NCBI GenBank assembly: GCA_018806985.1
Contig: JADANN010000302.1
Location: 744,001-808,000, forward strand
Source: Angiostrongylus vasorum
Taxonomy: Eukaryota > Nematoda > Chromadorea > Rhabditida > Metastrongylidae
DNA: 64,000 nucleotides
Direction: 5' to 3'
The notes beneath the pieces were generated by a model, which was given only the letters and a program-made list of their open reading frames with translations, ran no database searches and was not told the DNA's origin. Of the stretch, positions 20,703 through 32,244 are shown in pieces. The translations under genes were made by a program, and so were the position numbers. Every line of letters begins with the position of its first letter. The first letter of the stretch is position 1.

Positions 20703-23700
20703 CTACGTAGAATACGCGAACTCCTGAAACTAAAAGAAAAAATTAAGAAACTCAAAAATCTTAGTTATGTAAAAGGATTGTACTAGGCCATTTACCCTCG
20801 AAAAAAGTCGTGCTCGCTTTCCAAGACCGATTCCGGCTAGTGTATCGAAACTACTTAAGGATTTTTTCTCGTACGGATACGAGGCATCTCTTTTTCCCAA
20901 GCCGATTCCTGGAATTCTATAAATTTTAATCGCCTGAAGTAAGTATAATATAGGAAAACACAATGAAAAGTCATTTTTTATTGAATCAGGTTCCATGAAT
21001 GATATAAATAAAAGATTAACCCGTTGAGATAATCCCATTTAAAATTCTCGACAGCAGTGTTTCCTTTGGCTTCCTTAGTTCTAATTCTTTGGAAACAAGT
21101 AAATTGGATTTGAGAAAGATCTCTTTCGAATCAGTGTTTGATTGATGTTTTCAGAATAACGTTTCTTACTACTTTTTTTAGTTTATATGACCTGTCTTCA
21201 CGTCTACTGTGCGGATCCCAGCACTTCTCACATTCGATTCGTTTCCCTCGTATCCCTTGTCCACGAAGGTCTTCAAGTTTTTACCAGTGGCTTCGGTTGC
21301 TGCTTGCGAGCAATTCTCCCTGGAATTCTGAGATAGCAGGGTTGGAGCGTTCCCAATTGGATTGCAGAGAGTAATTTTTCTTTCCAAACAAGTCCGGTAC
21401 CAGTTTCTCGACCTCGGAGGGATGATAGGCTTGGTTGGCCCGGAGCGGTTTCGAACTAGCACCATGCTCGTGATGACAGAATAACATAAAATGAAGACTA
21501 GATTTCACCCAGTAGAAAAAGGGAATAACCTCGTAAACGCATATGAGAACGCCTCACATAAAAGGAATTTTCAAGGTGCAAACCGAAATTCATAAACAAT
21601 TGAGATTGGTCTCTAAACAAACTATTTGTCCTAACTCAATAGTAGTATGATCTGCATTTACAAAGAAAAACATTAAGATAACTTTCTGGATTATTAGCTT
21701 AACAAAAGACTGATGGGGAAGAAAAAATTACGATACCTGCTCAGAAAGTGTATTTGTTATATCAAGGGGGCGTATGGCGCAGTGGTCGGGGGGCGTCCCG
21801 CAACACACGTAGAATCGATCTCTGCGCCCGTGGCCCACCAAGCCTTCCATTCCTCCTGGATCGGCAAATTGGTACCAGACTTGTCTGGGAGGATAGCAGC
21901 ACTGGCTGGATACATCGGTTTACTACCGCGAGTCATTGTAAAGGCCAGATATGCATTCATTCAACCGCCTCCAAACAATGCTTAATGAAGTCGAACGCTC
22001 GGCGCGTCCCTTAGGGGTTGGTCAACGCCGCGCGCTTTATCCTTTATCCTTTTTACTTGTTATATTGAAACGATCTAGAGTTCTAGAACTCCATACAAGT
22101 AACTCCATTCGGGATTCGGCTTCTACATCGTCCCTTGAGTGGTCGGTTACCTTTTTCATTCCTACTTTCGTTCCTGATTTCGGTTTTAACATCTCCGCCA
22201 ATCAAGGAAGACCGAGCGAAGGCGTCGCCGAAAACTACACCTTCCTCTGATCCACATCGTGGTGAAGACCTGGATACGCCCTTGCAAGGTTACGTCAGGA
22301 CTCCAGGGAGGACCAAGTTGCACGACCAGCAATAGGCCAGTCTCAGTATCCCGCACACTGGGTGCTCCCGTCTATGACGTCAAGCGGTGAGACGACCGGT
22401 GAGAGGCCAGAAAATCTCGGGTTAGGCAGGACGTCATTGGAAGCGGATCTGACGAACACACGCACGACACGCCATGGAGATTGTTTCTTACTATGCACGT
22501 ATAATGCCAGAACACTCTCCACAGACGCCGATCTTCACGCCCTTCTTGCAGCGGCAGATCGCATTAAATTTCATGTGATCGCATTACAAGAAACAAAAAT
22601 CAAGAAGGCCGACATACGCCAACTAAACAACGGGACCCTTGTGATCCGTGGAGAATACGTCCCGTCACGAAATGTCGGCGGCGTAGGCTTTGTCGTCCAC
22701 CCGTCCATTGTCCATTTCGTCGACTCATACGAGATCCTTTCCCCGCGCATAGCCGTCCTCCGTCTTCAACTGTCGCATCATAAGAAGACCACTATCATCA
22801 GCTGCTGCTCACCGACCGACGCAGCTGATGAGTACGAATTTAATGCTTTCTACTATCAGTTGGAGGAAGTCATCCGCCATGATAAAGCATATCATAAATT
22901 TGTTGTCGGAGATTTCAACGCTAGAATAGGAAATGCCAACGAGAGCGAATACAGGATCGGGAATTTTGGATTAGGGGGAAAGAAACGAGAACGGGAACCG
23001 TCTCGCAGGACTCCTGTCAGCAGCACGTCTCTTCCATGGGAACTCGTTTTTCCAGAAAAAAGAAAGCCGCCGCTGGACATGGGAGTCTCCCCAACGGCAT
23101 GACTCAAGCGGATATCGACCATATTCTGACAAACATAAGATGGTGCCTACTTGACACATCGGTAGTTCCGTCATTCTGTACTGGTTCCGATCACCGCCTT
23201 CTTCGCGTGAAGATTCGATTCAACCACAAGTTGGAAAAAAAAGTTTCTTCATCGACTACGAGGGAAAAAGTCTGGCTGTATAGGACGAGAACATTCTGAA
23301 CGAAGTCCTATCCAAACGTGACTGGTAGATTAAAGAAGGCCCGACCGAAAACTACGAGCTGCTTGTCGAAAGGACTGAAAAGCTGTGCCGAATTCGCCTC
23401 AGTTCCTCAAGCAAGAAGATCGGATCGCATCTCCGTCACTACTAAGGAGTTGCCCGAAAAGAGAAGGAAGCTGAAGCTTGATCCTATTGCAACACGTCTG
23501 ACATGGCTAGTAATAAATGCCAGCTGCAGAATAGCTTTGCAGGAAGGTCTGCAAGGGTACAAGCAGAAGAAACTACTGGATGCAGCAGAAAAAAAGAAAC
23601 AGTCTAAAAAAAATGCCGTCGGGACTTGTGTGATTATAATACTCAGCTGTCAACCCTGATGAGCAAATATGGGACCATCAAAACTTTTCGCCATGATATG

Positions 23701-26700
23701 GAATTAAGAGCGGAATCGTTCTACACCAACCTTTTCCGTTCCACAATCCCCTGTCCCGGACCATAATATCCCCGCTGGAGAAAAACCACCTCGAATTCTT
23801 CCGTCGGAGGTTCGACTTGCGACAGAAAGCATGAAAAAGAGGCACAGCTCCAGGACCTGACAATATCACCGCCGATTTCCTTAGAGCTGGAGGCAACAAT
23901 TTACATGTACTTCTCGCAAATCATATTACAGCCTACCTTCAAAAGGAAAAAAATCCCAGACCAGTGGAGGACGTCGCGTACGGTCATCCTGCCCAAGAAA
24001 AGAGACCGAAGGGATCTTCGTAACTATCGTCCGATATCCTCGTTGAGTTTACTCTACAAGCTCTTAACGACGATTATCCTTTTGCGCATATCAAGGACAT
24101 TGGATGAGTTGCAACCAGTCGAGCAAGCAGGATTTCGGAAAGGATTTTGTTCCCAGGGTCATAGAAGTTTGTCGGGAATACCAGCTGCCTCTAGTCCTAA
24201 GCTTTGTCGACTTTGAAAAAAAGCGTTTGACAGTGTCGAAACGAATGCAATCCTTTTAGCACTCGTCGACCAAGGAGTGGACCCGTCCTCCATAAGAACT
24301 CTGCTTGACTGTTATCGGAACTGCACTACGAAAATACAGCTTTTCCATCGACCTCTTACCATACCCATAGGAAAAGCGGTTCAACAGACGACACGTTGGC
24401 GCCAAAGCTGTTCAGTGCCGCACTGCAATGGATAATGAAGTCACTCGACTGGGATGAGAAAGGCACACGTATTGATGGCAAATTCCTATCAAGCCTTCGT
24501 TTTGCCGACGACATTGTCATCTTCTCAAAAAGCACTAGCGAAGCAGAGACGATGATCGACGAGCTCAACGAAGCGGGGAAAAACATTGGACTTCGCATAA
24601 ATCGAAAGAAGACCCAGTTCATGAAAAAACCCATGGTGCGAAGGCGGAAAAATTGAATTGGATGGCTCTCTCATTGCAGAGACCACCTCGTACGTATACC
24701 TTGAGCGATCAATGAACATGGAAAACAACATGAAGGAGGAAATAGATAGAAGGACGGCAGCTTGGGCCGCATTCGGGCCTCTCAAAGAAGCCACCGACCA
24801 ACTGAAGGACCCGAAAATCCGCGTTCATCTCTTCGATTCTACGGTCCTCCCAGCGCTCTGTTATGCTGTGGAGACGTGGGTTGATACTTCCACCACGTCA
24901 AGAATGCTTCGCACTACTCACAGAGCGCTTGAGCGATGTATTCTGAAACATAGCCGGCACTCTCAATATCTAGCGGGAATGCGAAGCTCTGACCTTCGAA
25001 ATCTGTCACATCTTCGAGATCCAGGAGATTATACATCGATGGCGAAACATAGATGGGCCGGTCACATAATGAGAAGAACGGACGACAGATGGACGAAACG
25101 AACAATAGAGTGGACTCCAAGAGAATGCAAACGTCCCCCCAGGACGACCACCTTCACGTTGGGCGGACGTGTTCGTAAACAAAGTTAATCAGCTGTACCC
25201 GCAGCTGCAGTTGTTTTACAGATCACGGTACAAGACTCGCAAGTGATACCATGCTCAAACAAGACCATCACCATGGACTACGATTGCGAGAGAAAGGAAC
25301 GAATGGCATATATGCTGGGGTCTGCACAGCTCGTGAAGACGGACCGTCCAAGTATTCAAGTAAGTAAGTAACTTCATTCCGATGAAAACCATATGATGTG
25401 CTACGCAGTTCGCATGATGACGCGATGAATAGTGAGATGGCGTTTTTAGTCGGGGTTTTGCAGGTAAAGAAGTGAGTTGTGGAGCGTATAGATCGCCAGT
25501 AGTAACTGGCAAGTACTTCTATACAGTATTATGTTTCAATGCAGTTTTTGCATTCCCCTGACCTCACATGTGTGCAGAACTCAGCATTTCTCGCATTCGA
25601 TTGACCCTTCAGATTTTCGAGTGAGGTCGGCTGCTACGTGGGAATTATAAGAAATCCATATGCTTACTATTGCTATTTGAGACATATCTTTTATTTATAG
25701 ATATTGTTGAATCCCAGTCGAGCACATTCTCCTTGCATCACATGCAGTCTTCAGCCCTGCAGAAATCGTACTTCATCACTATAGCTTTTAGGAGGTATAA
25801 CGAACCCGTTTCAGCCTTAGGGTACGCCTAATTCATGACCTCTATTGAGCAGTCTAACGGAGAAATATTGAGGAATGGATGCTTTCCATCGTAATGTGGT
25901 AGTACTACCACAGTAATGAATAGGTGACACCACAATGGTCTAGGTGGTCTAACCAATCCATTGTTTACAGCTGGGCCATCGTCTAGCGGTTGCCATCTAC
26001 ATGGTCATTTTTCATGCCAGTCTTCTTCAACACCTGTTCTACAAAAAGTGTTTTCGACTGTCTTTTGTATATCGTGTGCGAGGAGCAGGAAGCGCAGCGG
26101 CTAGAGCTACTGTGCTAGAATACTCATTAGGTCGTTGCTCCAACAACGCTCTGTGCCATCCGGAGCTACCATTTTCCCGGATCTGGAAATTGGTGACAGA
26201 CCTGTCTGCGAAGATCTCCTTCCGACTTGCAAATAGTGATGACTGCTTATGGTGTATCTGAAATCCTCTTGCACAGCTGTTGCAGGGTTCCATGTCCATT
26301 AACATTAGTCTACATTCATAGCAAAAAACCAACGTCCTCAGATAACAGCTGAACCACAAGCAAATGCGAAGACCTTTGCGGATGACAGATACGAGACGAC
26401 AAACCTAATTAACGAAGTGCTTGGCTTTGTACAGTAATGTGCAGCCATGTAAAAAGAATCGTCATGTGCTTGAGTATACGACTCATTATGAGCTTTCTGA
26501 GGCATTTCTAACAGTTCACTACTAACATACAAGAATGCACAAGTGTTAGTGTAAAACGTTCTGGAGATAATGCATAGCTATTACCTTCTGCCCATCTTTT
26601 TCACAGCAGAGTATTATGTAAAGTACAACCACAATGATGGTGAGATATTTGCAAAACTTGAACGCTAAACCAGATCGAACCGCGATCACCCTTCTGATGA

Positions 26701-29252
26701 GCTTACTCGTTACGCACAACATCACTGAAGCCCTAGTAGCAACTTTCTCTCACTCAATCTATTTATCCTAACGGTGCCATCAGCAATCACTCGTCAAGGG
26801 GAATGATCTAGGGAGCGCAAAAAAGCATCAAACGCAGTTTTGGCTGAGAGAGAGGCAGAACAAGGGTCTAGGTGGCGCCGTGCATAAAACATGAGCATCA
26901 TGGAAAAGGGTAATCGTGGTTCGTCTGGCATGGGGACCAAGTTTGCAAATATCTCAGCATCACTGTATTCGTTATCTGGAGATATTTTTAAAAAACCTAG
27001 GCTTAAATTCATGTATTGGATCATGTTTTCTTAGATCTCATGGATATTCTTCTCACTCTTCTCTAATAATGCTTCTCAGTATGTGCTTAGAATAAAATGG
27101 CCACATTTTCCAAAAAATAAACCTAAATAGTGTGAGGCATAAAAGGTCATCTGGCATACAAGCTGATAACTTTTAAAAATGATAAAAACATTAATACAGT
27201 TTTGCTGTTGCTAGTTTTTGAAATTGTTCAATTTTTACGATCACCTCCGAGTGTATCGAAACTGCTCAGCGCCCTCCTCTCAACCATCGACATAGGCGAG
27301 CGTTTGCCCAGGCCGATGCCGCCCAGTGTGTCAAACGAACTCAACGCTCGTTTTTCCCTAGTTCTAAAAGAATGTCTTCAGTCGAACTTTACGGTTTTCC
27401 GAAAGTTTATAACGTTTGATAAAGAATAAAGAGATGGTAAAAAATTGCCACATTACAAGTTACATTAGTACTAGTTACACTTTAAATTTGCTTCCCCTCC
27501 GCAAATAATTCCCAGAAAAAGTGTGAAATTCAAGAGCAAAAAAAACCAGCAAACTTGTCCAGATGAAGAACTGGAGATTTCCAAAATAAAACTACATCTT
27601 TTCCTGGATAACCATTTGTTTTTACTCTAATGAACTGCAAAGTTCAAACAAGTCCAGTAGGAAAGTTGATTTAAACTTGCTCAATGTTCTCCTACAACTT
27701 TTCTTCTACTATTCTATTAATTGGATAGTTACCGAGACCGGCCAATGAGTCCACTGAACTCAGTTGTGAGCGCTTTCCTAGCCCGATGCCACCCAACGTG
27801 TCAAACGACGACACTCTCCGTTTTCCTTGCTCACCTATGTCGTAACTGTCCTGAAAATTGTTAATGCATATAGTATATAAGCTGTTCATGTTAGACCATA
27901 CTACTTACGAACCAAGGGATATTGGCTGGTACTTCAATATCAAGGGTCTGATTTCAAAGGCTGGCAATCAAAAACATTGAAATTCCAGGCACATTCGATC
28001 CACTGATCGAAAATGAGGACGTTTCTCAAAAAAGAGAAGCATAACAACTGATACTCAGTAAAGATCGCTGGGTTACAAGTTTAACATCATAGAAACAATT
28101 TCGTTCTACACTTAGGTGTGTTGGGTAAACTAAATATGTGACAGTGAAAAAATATTCCCTTTTCGAATTGATTTCCTAAGGTCATAACATTTGGGGAAAT
28201 CCTTGAAACGCGTTTCCTGGCATTCCCACTGAGAAAGCACTTACAACTCGTCCAAATCCGTCAACGATCAAGTGATTTGAACGAAAACCAAAACGTCCTA
28301 CTCATTCTTATCGTCTGCCAGGACCCTTTGGCAAAATTTCGCTTATTGAATGGCCCTGAAGAGCATCACACTTCACATAAAACTTTTTTATTTCACAGGT
28401 TTTCGCTTGACCGCGCTTGCGTCGTTGAGCTCTTCCGTGGAATTGGTTTATCACTATCGGTGCTTTCAGGTGGAAATGTCGAATTTCCTCCCTTCTTCAT
28501 AGATGCTGAACATCGCAGTCTAAGAAACAACACTCCTTTCGTAAGACAACACAATTATAAAGGCATCAATAAAATTTTTGTATGAAAATTTACTCAGAAC
28601 GTCTTGAAATTTGTAGTAGGACTCAAGTGTGACTTCAGCAACTGAGATCCAATAGTGTCAGGCAACAGTTGGACCAAGCAATTTCGAGGCCTCGATATAA
28701 ATTTGCGACCTCCATCATTCCCTGAGATGAAAGTGGATTCAAAAGTCGCAATCCAGTACATCACGTTGCCTTATGCATTCATTCATTGTCCATGCACATA
28801 ATCATATTCATATATTGGTACATAAATGCCTGAATGGATTCGGAAACATCCCGCACGTGGTTTCCTTCAACGAAACTTCTCCTCCTCTTGCTCAATAGAT
28901 TACTGCTAAGCATGTGGAAGGCGATTGGAAGTCGTCTTTAAAAAATTAAAGCCTCGCCTACTCATGGTTGCTTGGTGCTTATGAGAAGTTGAAGTAAAGT
29001 AACTGCATACGGAAAATGTAATGCACTTCAAGTCCCTCAAGTTGATAGAGTCTATTGAGCAGTTCTGAGGCAAAACAAAAAACAAATGGAGGTTTTATTG
29101 CCATTGGCTCAATTTCACTCGTTGACCGACTTACACTTGGTTCAGATCTCAGGTCTTATCAGCATTTTTGAGGAGCTTACCATGGACAAAGCCGCGTGTG
29201 CAAATATAAGCAGGGAGATCACGACAGTGAACATGGAGTAATACCTAAACAT
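20703..29252 (-). CDS. nlp-5: nlp-5-like neuropeptide precursor
   Basis: Minus-strand exons: 29252-29181 (ATG, signal peptide [20 protein letters not shown], phase 0); 27947-27909 ([13 protein letters not shown], phase 0); 27850-27733; 27363-27245; 20908-20796; 20723-20703 (EFAYST, stop). Exon 27363-27245 joins 20908 in phase 1, rebuilding [16 protein letters not shown] exactly across a 6.3-kb intron. Predicted amidated peptides, each released at KR/KK/RR and ending [28 protein letters not shown] (twice) and [14 protein letters not shown]. elegans NLP-5 peptides share the F-D-x-L-G-G-M-G-L-GKR pattern, so the family call is from known motifs. It would act as a secreted neuromodulator. One problem remains: exon 27850-27733 ends in phase 1 but exon 27363 begins in phase 2, so a micro-exon or alternative splicing is needed there. 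Confidence 0.75.
21190..21492 (-). mobile_element. SINE-B copy
   Basis: Minus strand: GTTCGAAACC (B box), ACCAAGCCTATCATCCC, AACTGGTACCGGACTTGTTT core, B tail with AATTCCAGGGAGAATTGCTC and AGCAACCGAAGCC. Located in the long neuropeptide intron. Confidence 0.8.
21768..22052 (+). mobile_element. SINE-A copy, full length
   Basis: A box TGGCGCAGTGG, GAATCGATC, core GGTACCAGACTTGTCTGGGA, tail with two TTTATCC units. In the neuropeptide intron, just upstream of RTE family 1. Confidence 0.85.
22362..23295 (+). pseudogene. RTE family 1 AP-like endonuclease domain
   Basis: The first frame (22362-23102) shows the endonuclease motifs in order: [19 protein letters not shown] (catalytic Glu), [23 protein letters not shown] and [11 protein letters not shown]. 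Near 23030 the frame shifts and the domain continues with AEIDHILTN-like [10 protein letters not shown], then [11 protein letters not shown] (catalytic Asp-His). The nicking activity of this domain primes target-site reverse transcription in the family. Motif residues are intact, but the frameshift separates the last two motifs from the start. Confidence 0.85.
23300..25188 (+). pseudogene. RTE family 1 reverse transcriptase domain
   Basis: Spread over four frames: [17 protein letters not shown] (linker), [18 protein letters not shown] and EQAGFRKGF (RT fingers), [30 protein letters not shown] (the catalytic Asp pair at 24507-24512 is intact), [12 protein letters not shown] (thumb), and the C-terminal [18 protein letters not shown]. 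The RQGD-type motif near 24370 is destroyed by indels. It would have copied element RNA at the nicked target. Confidence 0.85.
25351..26084. other. Neuropeptide intron sequence
   Basis: Contains a SINE-B scrap at 25560-25650 (CTCAGCATTTCTCGCATTCG). The minus strand near 25500-25390 is open in two frames but no exon can be chosen. Confidence 0.35.
26085..26425 (+). mobile_element. SINE-B copy, diverged
   Basis: AGCGCAGCGGCTAGAG (A box), GGAAATTGGTGACAGACCTG core, tail ACAGCTGAACCACAAGC and GACCTTTGCGGATGAC. Confidence 0.6.
26585..27005. mobile_element. C-family foldback element
   Basis: Left end AAGTACAACCACAATGATGG and GAGATATTTGCAAAACTTG; right end GTTTGCAAATATCTCAGCAT. The interior keeps GGAAAAGGGTAATCGTGGTT, the tRNA-like B-box side of the family. 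Confidence 0.7.
28399..28655 (+). CDS. Two-exon gene tail nested in neuropeptide intron 1, opposite strand
   Basis: A strong acceptor (TTTTTTATTTCACAG) opens exon 28399-28540, 47 codons ending at CCTTTC then GTAAGA. A second exon 28620-28655 after TTGTAGTAG gives [11 protein letters not shown] and a stop. The main exon encodes [33 protein letters not shown] and [11 protein letters not shown]. Further open sequence at 28657-28798 ([19 protein letters not shown]) may be an alternative 3' end. Not recognised. The same region has a weaker open frame on the minus strand, so strand is not beyond doubt. Confidence 0.35.
28656..29180. other. Remainder of neuropeptide intron 1
   Basis: No repeats recognised. 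Apart from the possible coding stretch at 28657-28798 I see nothing to annotate. Confidence 0.35.
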
Positions 29253-29880
29253 GACTAGAGTTCTTCCTGACGAAAATAAAAGATACGGATCCGATGACGT
29301 GTGTCAGAAATCGTACTCGCGATAAAAAGAAAATTCAATAGAAGTGGAATCCGAAAAAAAGTTCGGGATAAAAATTGTACACACAGCATGTCATGTTAGA
29401 AAGTGAATGCCTGAGAAAGACGGCAATAATAAAGAATACACGGAAGAAATAAGCTAATCAGTTTAAGAACAGCGATAGAAAATAGAAAGAATTACTTAAA
29501 TACTGAAGGGACTGAGATTTTAGGTTCTAATTTTCACTATTTATCCAACGCTTGTCATTTTTCTCTGGATTTTTGGATTTAGCGCTAAAAAATGGACACG
29601 TATTTTCTAGAATCCAAAAATCAGTTTAGGCTAAAGATCCTTTTTTGGACCTTATAGATAGTCTGTAGACCTCAAATGCAACTCTTAACCCCGATGCAGG
29701 TTGTTTGAAAACTGCCAAAAATTTTTTGATTGACTAGAGCATTTTAGGCGTTAACTCGATGGTTTTACGTGAGATGCTTTACCCTATTGCTGTAGTTAGG
29801 TGAAGGCTTTTCAGAAATACTGAAACGGATTAAATTTAAGAAATAAAATTCAATTAAGTTAATTCAAATTTTGACTTATT
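29253..29880. promoter_or_regulatory. Upstream region of the neuropeptide gene
   Basis: Single-copy AT-rich sequence 5' of the minus-strand ATG. An acceptor-like TTTTCGTCAG lies 15-25 nt before the ATG and could serve trans-splicing. This is inference only; I see no defined operators. Confidence 0.25.
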
Positions 29881-29884
29881 ATTT

Positions 29885-30235
29885 ACTGCTTACACTTTTT
29901 AGCGGCAGGGTATATATTACGAAATATAACTTTAATGATGCTGAGATATTGGCAAAACTCCGGACCGCAGGTGTCTACGGTGGGGAACGAACGCGCTATT
30001 GTCCTTTCCGGGGAGTAGCGCGCTCACCACCACACCATGCGGGTCCTTCGTTTCGCCTGTCTCTCAGCTTGTTCTATTGAGTTCTATTGCGGTGCGGAGT
30101 TTTGCCAATATCTCAGCATCATTTAAGTTAATTTATATAGTTAAATGGATTCGAAGCTCAGTTGGAGTTCCGAGTTTTGCAAATATCCCAGCATCATTCT
30201 GGTTGTATTTCACATAATACCTTAACATGAAAAAT
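29885..30235. mobile_element. C-family foldback element, complete
   Basis: Terminal inverted repeats: left GGGTATATATTACGAAATAT...AATGATGCTGAGATATTGGC; right GCAAATATCCCAGCATCATT...GGTTGTATTTCACATAATAC. The interior of the left side, read on the minus strand, holds TGGTGTGGTGGTGAGCGCGC and GCGCGTTCGTTCCCC, tRNA-like A and B boxes. Confidence 0.75.
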
Positions 30236-30239
30236 AATA

Positions 30240-31280
30240 GGCGGTAAATGGGTACTAAACTTCTTGATTTAACGAAAGTTTCCCCGATTTTAACCGTTTC
30301 TTAGCAAAAAACTGAAAGCAAAATTTGCATTTTTAGAACACCTAATGAAAGCGTGGCAGCCGTAAGCACCAAAACACATTGAAAGACATCATATCCTACC
30401 CTGTTGCACTATATCCAAACTTTTCAGCCCTTTCGATATTCGAAATATAACCCTAGACGGGGAAAAAACTTTAGAAAAAACAAATTTCGTTGGCTCTGAA
30501 AAAAATGGGGTTTCATCCATTTGAATAAGAGATTTTTTTTACCTCATGCACATCGATCTACAAGTTCTCATGGTATCTATCGCAATCAGCAAAGTTCAGT
30601 GTGAGCGGAGATATACTTGTTTATATTTACTGAGCGCAGTTGTTTTCGGCCACATGTGATTTGTTTACAAAACACATGGTCTTAATGAGATAAACAACCA
30701 GCATTTGCTGTAATGATATTGTTATGTGAACACTATCTGGAAAATCTGAGCAAAGTTGGAAACTAGTCTGAAAATGTCTTCAATCTCATTTTTGCTTTCA
30801 TTTTGTATAAAATGTTGTTATATTTACTAACGGTTGCTAAATGGTCATTTTCGAAAGCAACATGCTGTAAATAGGTTATTGAGGTTAATAAATTTTTCTT
30901 CATGACGTGCTTGGTTTCTCATATCCCAGAAACTTTCATGATCCAGAATTTGAAACCAAAGTCGTTCGAAACGCTGGCACCCAGACTACCTGCCTTAGAA
31001 CTTGTGCGAACGAATTTTCACAGCAGAGTTCAGAAAAAAGGACTATTTTAAAGTTAACAACGAGTCATAGAGTTTTCTCTCTACGAAACAAACATGTTTG
31101 GGTAGTTGATGATGTTCTATTGGGCTATAGAAACGTTACGCTCAAAAAAGGTGTTGCCGAAAGAACGTCTATTGTGTTTACAGTTTTAAATTGTTGTCAA
31201 AACACTTCCTCTGAATGGAGTTCCAGTATCGATCTCCAGAAAAATGTTGACGAATTAACGTAGAGCGACTATAAGATTTT
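30240..31280. other. Unassigned, with two possible exons
   Basis: The minus strand at 30505-30398 follows a TTTTTTTCAG acceptor and is open for 35 codons (PTKFVFSKVFSPSRVIFRIS). The plus strand 30907-31263 is open for 118 codons (includes HVWVVDDVLLGYRNVTLKKG). Neither has enough independent support to call a gene. Confidence 0.3.
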
Positions 31281-31284
31281 TTTA

Positions 31285-31622
31285 TTTGATCCCTCTTCAC
31301 GCCTGCTGTGCGGATCCCAGCACTTTTCACATCCAATTCCTTTCCTAGCATATATCTTCCACGAAGGTCTTCCAAGTTTTTTACCAGTGGCTTCGGTTGC
31401 TGCTTGCGAGCAATTCTCCCTGGAATTCTGAGATTGCCGGGCTGGAGCGTTCCCAAATGGATTGCAGAGAGCGATTTTTTTCCCAGACAGGTCCAGTACC
31501 AATTTCTCCACCTCGGAGGATGAGATGCTTAGTTGGTCTGCAGCATAATCGAACTAACACCATGCTCGTGATGACGGAAATCACTACCACTGTGCTATCC
31601 ACCATCTGACCATGAGATACGG
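31285..31622 (-). mobile_element. SINE-B copy, full length
   Basis: Minus strand: TGGATAGCACAGTGGTAGTG (A box), TTAGTTCGATTATG (B box), core, and tail with GGAATTCTGAGA complement and TTCACGCCTGCTGTGCGGAT complement. Confidence 0.85.
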
Positions 31623-31769
31623 CCATTAATTTCGCAAGCCATTCAACTGACAGTGATCTTCAACAAGTTCACTATTTCCTACATGTAAAAAAGTAAACGC
31701 TCGCAGCTAGTAGCGAAAACTACATTCCGATTTTCATCAGTTAATGTTGCAATCACCAATGGAGTAAAC

Positions 31770-32240
31770 TAAAGCTGATTTAACCACAGTGATGCTGAGA
31801 CATTTACAAAACTCCGGACCGAAGCTGCCTACGGTGGGAAACGAACGTGCTGCTACTCTTTCTGGGGGCTAGCGCGTTCACCACCACACTTTGCAGGGCC
31901 CTTCGTTTCGCTCGCCTCACAGCTAATTCTATTGATCAATGAAAAACATTGTGATTTCGACTACAGCCTCAGCTTAACTGGGTTCGCTGTCGATTTGGGC
32001 TCCCCAGATCAATCCCGTTGACGGGTGATTGCTGATGGCAAAAAGATCAATAGAACCAGCCGAGAGGCAGGGTGAAACGAAGTACTTGCATGGTGTGGTG
32101 GTGAACGCGTTACTCCCCGGAAAGGACAATAGCGCGTTCGTTCCCCCACCGCAAACACCTGCGGTCCGGCGTTTTGCAAATATCTCAGCATCACTGTGAC
32201 TGTATCACACGTAACACCAAGGCAAGGAAAATGTAATAGG
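31770..32240. mobile_element. C-family foldback element with tRNA-like units in both arms
   Basis: Near-palindromic about 470 bp. Left arm: ACAGTGATGCTGAGACATTT...GCTAGCGCGTTCACCACCAC. Right arm: GCATGGTGTGGTGGTGAACG...CGTTCGTTCCCCCACC...GCAAATATCTCAGCATCACT. Each arm contains an A-box-like TGGTGGTGAACGCG and a B-box-like GTTCGTTCCCC in opposite orientation. A unique loop includes CAGCTTAACTGGGTTCGCTG. Confidence 0.8.
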
Positions 32241-32244
32241 TGGT

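Larger units (their letters stand above)
22085..25350 (+). mobile_element. RTE family 1 non-LTR retrotransposon, near full length, inactive
   Basis: About 3.3 kb with leader, AP-type endonuclease, RT and a 3' tail of TATTCAAGTAAGTAAGTAA. No terminal repeats. Several frameshifts and stops interrupt the single long ORF typical of RTE elements. It lies sense-opposed inside the intron of the minus-strand neuropeptide gene. Confidence 0.9.
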
